From: CAZJQT01 sp964548655
GTDB lineage: Bacteria > Patescibacteriota > Saccharimonadia > Saccharimonadales > CAZJQT01
Direction: 5' to 3'
Assembly (NCBI GenBank): GCA_964548655.1
Contig: CAZJQT010000021.1
Location: 1-9,002 of the forward strand
DNA length: 9,002 nucleotides
A model generated the notes under the pieces. It did no database searches. It saw only the letters and a program-made list of their open reading frames with translations, and was not told where the DNA came from. The translations under genes were made by a program, and so were the position numbers. Shown here piece by piece: positions 5,681-9,002 of the stretch; the stretch's first letter is position 1, and each line of letters starts with the position of its first letter.

Positions 5681-6541
5681 ATGACAGACACTCCCGAGTC
5701 CACCAGTCAGCGCTTAGATCACTACTTGAGCCGCTTACATCCAGAAATCAGCCGCGGTTATTTGCAAAAACTGATTGATGACGGTGAGGTGTTGGTTAAT
5801 AAAGTTCAGCAAAAGGCTAGCTACAAGCTAAAAAAAACCGATAAAGTAAAGATTCTGACGGACTTTAACAAGCTAGGTAAGGTGCCAGAACTAGACTTGC
5901 CGATTATTTATGAAGACAAAAATGTCTTGGTTATCAATAAACCAGCCGGGATTCTTAGCCATGCTTTATCTAAATTCCACAATGAAGCCAGTGTGGCAAG
6001 TTTTTTGCGACAGAAACTAGGCGGCAAATCTGGTGACATACGTTTTGGTATTGTGCACCGGTTGGACAGGGCAACTAGCGGCGTGATGATCTGCGCCAAG
6101 AACCACTCAACTATGAGTTTTCTACAGAAACAATTCTCAGTCCATAAAGTCGAAAAGACATACTTAGCAATCGTGCTTGGTCAACCAAAACTATCAGAAG
6201 GTCTTATTGACGTTCCGCTGGAACGTAACCCCAAAATGCCAGCTCAATTCAGGCCCGGGTCAGCCGGTAAATCAGCTCAGACCATCTATAAGGTTATCCA
6301 AACCAACGACAACTACAGCTTGCTTGAGCTAAAACCTAAAACTGGCCGCACCCATCAACTGCGCGTTCACCTGAAGCATATCGGTCACTCAATAATTGGT
6401 GATGTTTTATACGGCGGTGAAACTGCCGACAGATTATACTTGCACGCTTGGAAGCTGAATATTGCACTGCCAGAAGGGGGCAAGACTAACTTTGAGGCTC
6501 CTATTCCAGAAGAATTTACTAAGTACATCAAATTGCCATGA
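5681..6541 (+). CDS. RluA/RluD-family pseudouridine synthase
   Basis: This enzyme isomerises specific uridines in rRNA or tRNA to pseudouridine; the exact target cannot be read from sequence. It has 286 residues. An N-terminal S4 RNA-binding domain covers about 10-60 (QRLDHYLSRLHPEISRGYLQ, IDDGEVLVN). The catalytic domain follows (about 70-286). It contains VLVINKPAGILSH (82-94), GIVHRLDRATSGVMICAK (123-140) with the presumed catalytic Asp at 129, and LKPKTGRTHQLRVHL (217-231) plus IIGDVLYGG. The S4 domain favours an RluD-like rather than RluA-like architecture. It starts 5 nt after trpS, without a clear SD. Its TGA stop overlaps the next start as ATGA, so translation of the next gene is probably coupled. 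Confidence 0.92.
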   Translation: MTDTPESTSQRLDHYLSRLHPEISRGYLQKLIDDGEVLVNKVQQKASYKLKKTDKVKILTDFNKLGKVPELDLPIIYEDKNVLVINKPAGILSHALSKFHNEASVASFLRQKLGGKSGDIRFGIVHRLDRATSGVMICAKNHSTMSFLQKQFSVHKVEKTYLAIVLGQPKLSEGLIDVPLERNPKMPAQFRPGSAGKSAQTIYKVIQTNDNYSLLELKPKTGRTHQLRVHLKHIGHSIIGDVLYGGETADRLYLHAWKLNIALPEGGKTNFEAPIPEEFTKYIKLP

Positions 6542-7392
6542 AACTAATATTGCACCCCCGTACTGAACTTGGCCTGAAACAGATGGCTGACAACCAGTCT
6601 CAGGCAGTTCTGATAGCTGGCGCCAAGGGCTCGGGTAAAGCCGCTGCTGCCCTTTACCTGGCGCAAATGCTACTTCGTAACCAGAACTTAGAAAACTACC
6701 CATATTTACTCCGTATAGCCCCAGCCAACAAGACAATTAGCATTGATGAAATTAGGTCTATCAATGACTTTCTAAAGCGCAAAACTGTGGGTAAGAACTC
6801 ACTCAGGCGCGTAATTATCATAGAAGATGCTGATACCATGACCACTGAAGCCCAAAATTCACTACTCAAGAATCTAGAAGAGCCACCAGCTGATACTGCT
6901 GTCATCCTAACAGCCAGTGACAGCCAGGCTTTACTGGCAACTATAAGATCGCGTGTCCAGACAATTGAAGTGTTACCGCTGAGCCTAGACGTTCTGAAGA
7001 CTACATTAGGCAAAGAACATGAAGTCAAATTAATCGAGCAAGCCTACTACATCAGCGATGGGAGGGCGGGCTTGGCACTAGCTTTGCTTGATAATGATCA
7101 AGAGCATGAGCTTTTAGCAGCCATAAACGAGGCAAAAAACCTCCTGAAAGCCAACCGTTACGAACGGCTTGCTCTAATCAATCAGTTAAATGAGCCGAGT
7201 AAGGTCAATGTTCTACTTGAAGGTTTGCTATGCATCACAAAATCTGGGCTCAAGTTAGCGACCAGCAGTGGCGATGCGGTACGTTCCAAAACCTACTTAA
7301 ATTTGGTATCAGCAGTCAACAATGCCCAGAAGCAGATAGCCAAAAATGTCTCGACCAAATTGGTACTGACCAATCTGTTCCTCAGCATATAG
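6538..7392 (+). CDS. holB: DNA polymerase III delta'-like clamp-loader subunit
   Basis: This AAA+ ATPase-fold protein of the replication clamp loader probably works with DnaX. It has 284 residues, a little shorter than E. coli delta'. It shows a Walker A-like GAKGSGKA (28-35), where the usual Ser/Thr after Lys is Ala, then TISIDEIRSINDFL (66-79). A Walker B-like IIIEDADTM (93-101), QNSLLKNLEEPP (106-117) and a sensor-1 region ILTASDSQALLATIRSRVQ (123-141) follow. The SRC motif is SRV here, and no zinc-module cysteines lie between Walker A and B. These changes fit a non-catalytic delta' rather than DnaX. The start overlaps the previous stop (ATGA), and no SD is visible. The gene name is given on family grounds. 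Confidence 0.82.
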   Translation: MKLILHPRTELGLKQMADNQSQAVLIAGAKGSGKAAAALYLAQMLLRNQNLENYPYLLRIAPANKTISIDEIRSINDFLKRKTVGKNSLRRVIIIEDADTMTTEAQNSLLKNLEEPPADTAVILTASDSQALLATIRSRVQTIEVLPLSLDVLKTTLGKEHEVKLIEQAYYISDGRAGLALALLDNDQEHELLAAINEAKNLLKANRYERLALINQLNEPSKVNVLLEGLLCITKSGLKLATSSGDAVRSKTYLNLVSAVNNAQKQIAKNVSTKLVLTNLFLSI

Positions 7393-7398
7393 TATAAT
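7393..7398 (+). promoter_or_regulatory. Consensus -10 box upstream of the TPR gene
   Basis: A perfect TATAAT begins right after the holB-like stop (7390-7392) and ends 9 nt before the ATG at 7408. No good -35 is visible 16-18 bp upstream. If it is used, transcription would start at about 7405-7408, leaving no room for an SD, and none is present. A leaderless or near-leaderless mRNA is the natural reading. Confidence 0.55.
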
Positions 7399-7407
7399 TA
7401 AGCTCGC

Positions 7408-8061
7408 ATGTATGAACTTGCCCTAGTCTTAGGTTTTGGCATTTTGGCTTTGCGTAGTAGTAAAGTTAGGGAAGAAGACCTATCTCCGATTCCCCGTAAA
7501 ATTAGCGATAAAGTTGGCCGGCTGTGGGACATTGCCCACCAAGGTATGCGCGAAAACCGTTTTTTGCGTGCTGAAAAAGCCCTACTAACTATCCTGAAAA
7601 TTGATGAAAAAAACGCTGCAGCTTACAACCGCTTAGGCATTCTCTATGCCAAGCAAAAAGAGTATAAAGACGCTATCGACTGTTTTGAGATTGCCAGCAG
7701 CATTGACCCGTCTGCCTCTAGTTTGCATAACCTTGGGCTTATTTATTATGAAACAGAGAATTACCCCAAGGCTGCTACAGCTTTTGAGGAAGCACTCAAA
7801 CTAGAAGAAGAGCTAGCCGCTAGGCACATTGCCTATGCCAAGGTGCAAGAAAAGATGGGTAATACCAAGTTTATGATCCAAGAGATGGAGCGGGCTGTTG
7901 AGCTAGAACCTAACAAAGAAAGCTATTCATTACTGATGAACGCCTACCGCGGGGCAGGTATGGCAGCAGAAGCCGATCTGTTAGAGCAAAAAATTCATAA
8001 ACTAATTGTGCCAGCCGGCAAACCCAAGCGCATCAACCGCGCCAAACGGGTAGTTATTTAG
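7408..8061 (+). CDS. Tetratricopeptide-repeat (TPR) protein
   Basis: This is a 217-residue protein with an N-terminal hydrophobic stretch (MYELALVLGFGILAL, 1-15) followed by positive charges, possibly a short membrane anchor. Helical repeats follow. The clear TPRs are at about 37-70 (ENRFLRAEKALLTILKID), 71-104 (AYNRLGILYAKQKEYKDAID) and 105-137 (LHNLGLIYYETENYPKAATA). A degenerate one lies at 138-170 and a partial one beyond. The tail is basic (KPKRINRAKR). TPRs mediate protein-protein contacts; the partner is not identifiable. No SD precedes the ATG, but a perfect TATAAT ends 9 nt upstream. The 3' end overlaps the convergent gene by 8 bp, leaving no space for a separate terminator. Confidence 0.85.
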   Translation: MYELALVLGFGILALRSSKVREEDLSPIPRKISDKVGRLWDIAHQGMRENRFLRAEKALLTILKIDEKNAAAYNRLGILYAKQKEYKDAIDCFEIASSIDPSASSLHNLGLIYYETENYPKAATAFEEALKLEEELAARHIAYAKVQEKMGNTKFMIQEMERAVELEPNKESYSLLMNAYRGAGMAAEADLLEQKIHKLIVPAGKPKRINRAKRVVI

Positions 8062-8533
8062 TCAGCTCAAAATAAGTCAGCGTAAATGGCATTCCAGGAA
8101 TAACCTTTAGATGGACTTTGCCCAGATAGTGCCCAGGGCTGGTTTCTACTATTTCATCTACGACAAATTTCAACCACCAGGGGTTACCGGGTTGGTCATA
8201 GTCAATTCTGAGCACCTTTAAGTTCTTGTCACGCAAACCTACTGCTTCAGATGTCTTAAAAATGTATCTTTCACCATAGGCAAATTTATTGACACCAGTC
8301 TGCTGGCTAGCGTTGAAAACCTTGCCTTGCCAATCTTTGCCAAGACCTGTGAAGGCATGACCCCTATAAAAACCGTCAGGACTGGGATTTGGGATTTTAC
8401 CACCCAAAAACAGCTTCTGGTTTGGGCTAGATTCAACCTTGTGTGTCTTTTGAGTACCAAGCACAATCATGAAAACCAAACCAATAAGGACGACAGCAAC
8501 TAAAGATAAAACGGCAATTTTCAAAATATTCAC
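8054..8533 (-). CDS. Membrane-anchored extracytoplasmic protein, unknown function
   Basis: This is a 159-residue protein with one N-terminal hydrophobic segment (about 5-26, ILSL/VAVVLIGLVFMIVL type) and no following lipobox cysteine, so it is probably an uncleaved anchor with an outside domain. The soluble part has aromatic/glycine-rich motifs: NPSPDGFYRGHAFTGLG (49-65), KDWQGKVFN (66-74), LRDKNLKVLRIDYDQPGNPW (100-119) and HYLGKVHLKVIPGMPFTL (135-152). It looks like a small beta-rich domain. The fold resembles uncharacterised proteins in Patescibacteria as I recall them, but I cannot assign a named family. The longest frame starts with GTG (8533-8531), abutting the SD-like GGGTGG. A TTG at 8524-8522 would have better spacing. 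The gene starts about 22 nt after tRNA-Tyr and is probably co-transcribed with it. Confidence 0.8.
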   Translation of the reverse strand: MNILKIAVLSLVAVVLIGLVFMIVLGTQKTHKVESSPNQKLFLGGKIPNPSPDGFYRGHAFTGLGKDWQGKVFNASQQTGVNKFAYGERYIFKTSEAVGLRDKNLKVLRIDYDQPGNPWWLKFVVDEIVETSPGHYLGKVHLKVIPGMPFTLTYFELTK

Positions 8534-8554
8534 CCACCCAGTATCTCATGAATT

Positions 8555-8639
8555 TGGTGCAGGGGGAGGGATTCGAACCCCCGAAGGCTGAGCCATCTGA
8601 TTTACAGTCAGACGTGTTTGACCGCTTCACTACCCCTGC
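8555..8639 (-). tRNA. tRNA-Tyr (anticodon GUA)
   Basis: The 85-nt class II tRNA is read on the - strand. The acceptor GCAGGGG (8639-8633) pairs with CCCCTGC (8565-8559). The anticodon stem-loop TCTGA-CTGTAAA-TCAGA puts GTA at 8605-8603, reading UAU/UAC. A long variable arm (GGCTCAGCCTTCG region) is typical of bacterial tRNA-Tyr. The T-arm contains GGTTCGAATCC. The discriminator is A, and the CCA end is encoded (8557-8555). It lies between a structured spacer and the start of the membrane-protein gene. Confidence 0.96.
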
Positions 8640-8654
8640 ACGTCGATGTGTGAT

Positions 8655-8713
8655 GGTGTGATAACCGTAGTATCGATAAAACAAGTTTGCTCGATACTAT
8701 TAGTTATCTCACC
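8655..8713. repeat. Long imperfect inverted repeat (stem A) between the tRNAs
   Basis: GGTGTGATAAC (8655-8665) pairs with GTTATCTCACC (8703-8713) with one T·T mismatch. After an internal loop (CG opposite TTA), TAGTATCGA (8668-8676) pairs perfectly with TCGATACTA (8691-8699), closing a 14-nt loop. The roughly 20-bp structure could form on either strand's RNA. It lies just before tRNA-Tyr on the transcribed (-) strand and may be a processing signal, a terminator-like element or part of a small RNA. Confidence 0.75.
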
Positions 8714-8728
8714 AAGCCATCTCCTTTC

Positions 8729-8764
8729 AAATCATCAAACAGCCAAGGCTTGGTTTGATGATTT
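8729..8764. repeat. Perfect 12-bp inverted repeat (stem B)
   Basis: AAATCATCAAAC (8729-8740) and GTTTGATGATTT (8753-8764) are exact reverse complements around a 12-nt spacer (AGCCAAGGCTTG), which itself contains AGCC/GGCT. Each strand ends with TTT inside the stem, but no longer T-run follows, so it is at most a weak bidirectional terminator. Confidence 0.8.
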
Positions 8765-8775
8765 ATATTGTAACC

Positions 8776-8803
8776 CCATCGCAAGAGAGGATTCTTGCGA
8801 TGG
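8776..8803. repeat. Perfect 11-bp inverted repeat (stem C)
   Basis: CCATCGCAAGA (8776-8786) and TCTTGCGATGG (8793-8803) are exact reverse complements around the 6-nt loop GAGGAT. No T-tract follows on either strand. It is the third of four hairpins in the spacer between tRNA-Thr and tRNA-Tyr. Confidence 0.8.
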
Positions 8804-8881
8804 AAAGCGTAAGACTTGTCTGAAGCTGGAAGTAAATACATTAACCTATTTACGGAAGCGTAAGTACAAGTTTAAGCTGGA
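8802..8881. repeat. Imperfect direct repeat abutting tRNA-Thr, with a small inverted repeat between copies
   Basis: Copy 1 spans 8802-8830 and copy 2 spans 8854-8881. They align over about 30 columns with roughly 24 identities, sharing GGAA, GCGTAAG and AAGCTGGA. Copy 2 ends at the encoded CCA and discriminator base of tRNA-Thr, so the repeat unit is the tRNA's immediate 3' trailer. Between the copies, GTAAATA (8832-8838) and TATTTAC (8847-8853) form a 7-bp inverted repeat (stem D). It looks like a local duplication of the tRNA 3' flank. Confidence 0.6.
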
Positions 8882-8953
8882 GCCGACAGAGGGATTCGAA
8901 CCCACGACCCGCTGTTTACAAAACAGCCGCTCTAGCCACTGAGCTATGTCGGC
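8878..8953 (-). tRNA. tRNA-Thr (anticodon UGU)
   Basis: The 76-nt tRNA is read on the - strand. The acceptor GCCGACA (8953-8947) pairs with TGTCGGC (8888-8882). The D-arm contains AGCTCAGTGGCTAGAGC. The anticodon stem-loop GCTGT-TTTGTAA-ACAGC places TGT at 8920-8918, reading ACA and by wobble other Thr codons. The T-arm contains GGTTCGAATCC. The discriminator is U, and the CCA is encoded at 8880-8878. It has its own upstream promoter and is followed by the structured spacer. Confidence 0.96.
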
Positions 8954-8965
8954 AAGTACCGCCGC

Positions 8966-8994
8966 AGTGTAACAAAACAGGGGTTAAAAGACAA
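8966..8994 (-). promoter_or_regulatory. Promoter of the tRNA-Thr transcript
   Basis: On the - strand, TTGTCT (8994-8989, four of six matches to the -35 consensus) and TACACT (8971-8966, four of six to the -10 consensus) are separated by exactly 17 bp. The expected start lies a few bases before the tRNA-Thr 5' end at 8953, giving a very short leader, as is common for tRNA genes. The GC-rich stretch between the -10 and the tRNA (GCGGCGG) resembles a stringent-type discriminator. Confidence 0.6.
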
Positions 8995-9002
8995 TAACGC
9001 TT

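Noticed and set aside
6534..6545. Possible TGA recoding as in some CPR lineages
   Set aside because: The pseudouridine synthase ends naturally at TGA (6539-6541), overlapping the next ATG, and its length matches the family. The standard code is the simplest reading.
8433..8684. 83-residue ORF on the - strand
   Set aside because: It reads straight through tRNA-Tyr and overlaps the membrane-protein gene in another frame. Its composition (Cys/Trp-rich) is that of a chance frame.
8720..8731. AAGGAG followed by ATGGCTTGGTGA on the - strand (SD plus M-A-W-stop)
   Set aside because: The SD directly touches the ATG with no spacing, and the ORF has only three codons. It is likely chance within the structured spacer.
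8646..8942. 98-residue ORF on the + strand
   Set aside because: It crosses the inverted repeats and the antisense of tRNA-Thr. The C-terminal part is simply translated tRNA sequence.

Overview
The window looks like a compact Patescibacteria/CPR-type chromosome, most likely Candidatus Saccharibacteria (TM7). This is inferred from gene order and protein style, not from a database search. Supporting signs are the tightly packed order L36-S13-S11-S4-RpoA-L17-L13-S9, lysine/acid-rich tails on S11 and L17, a cysteine-free S4, TrpRS with a literal HIGH motif, and very short intergenic gaps. TGA acts as a normal stop at 6539-6541, so this is not a TGA-glycine lineage (SR1/Gracilibacteria).

Region 1 (1-3851, + strand) is the end of the spc/alpha ribosomal superoperon plus L13-S9: rpmJ (last 7 codons), rpsM, rpsK, rpsD, rpoA, rplQ, rplM, rpsI. 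Five junctions use a TAATG stop/start overlap, with the Shine-Dalgarno (SD) sequence placed inside the 3' end of the previous gene, so expression is probably translationally coupled. Two strong hairpins follow rpsI, and a short orphan gene (3985-4323) with its own SD comes next.

Region 2 (4324-7392, + strand) is a trpS operon: a leader region, a small 55-codon gene, trpS, an RluA/RluD-type pseudouridine synthase, and a DNA polymerase III delta'-like clamp-loader ATPase. The leader is the most interesting part of the window. A good promoter lies directly before a 20-codon ORF with one Trp codon. Downstream are sequences able to form mutually exclusive hairpins (1:2, 2:3, 3:4), the last being a clean intrinsic terminator. 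This is the layout of ribosome-mediated transcription attenuation responding to charged tRNA-Trp.

Region 3 (7393-8061, + strand) is a TPR protein with a perfect TATAAT just upstream of its ATG and no SD, suggesting a leaderless transcript. It ends 8 bp inside a convergent gene on the - strand.

Region 4 (8054-9002, - strand), in the direction of transcription, holds a tRNA-Thr(UGU) with a recognisable promoter, a 238-bp spacer packed with inverted repeats, tRNA-Tyr(GUA), and a membrane-anchored extracytoplasmic protein starting about 22 nt after the tRNA. Both tRNAs encode their CCA end. Part of the tRNA-Thr 3' flank is imperfectly duplicated inside the spacer.
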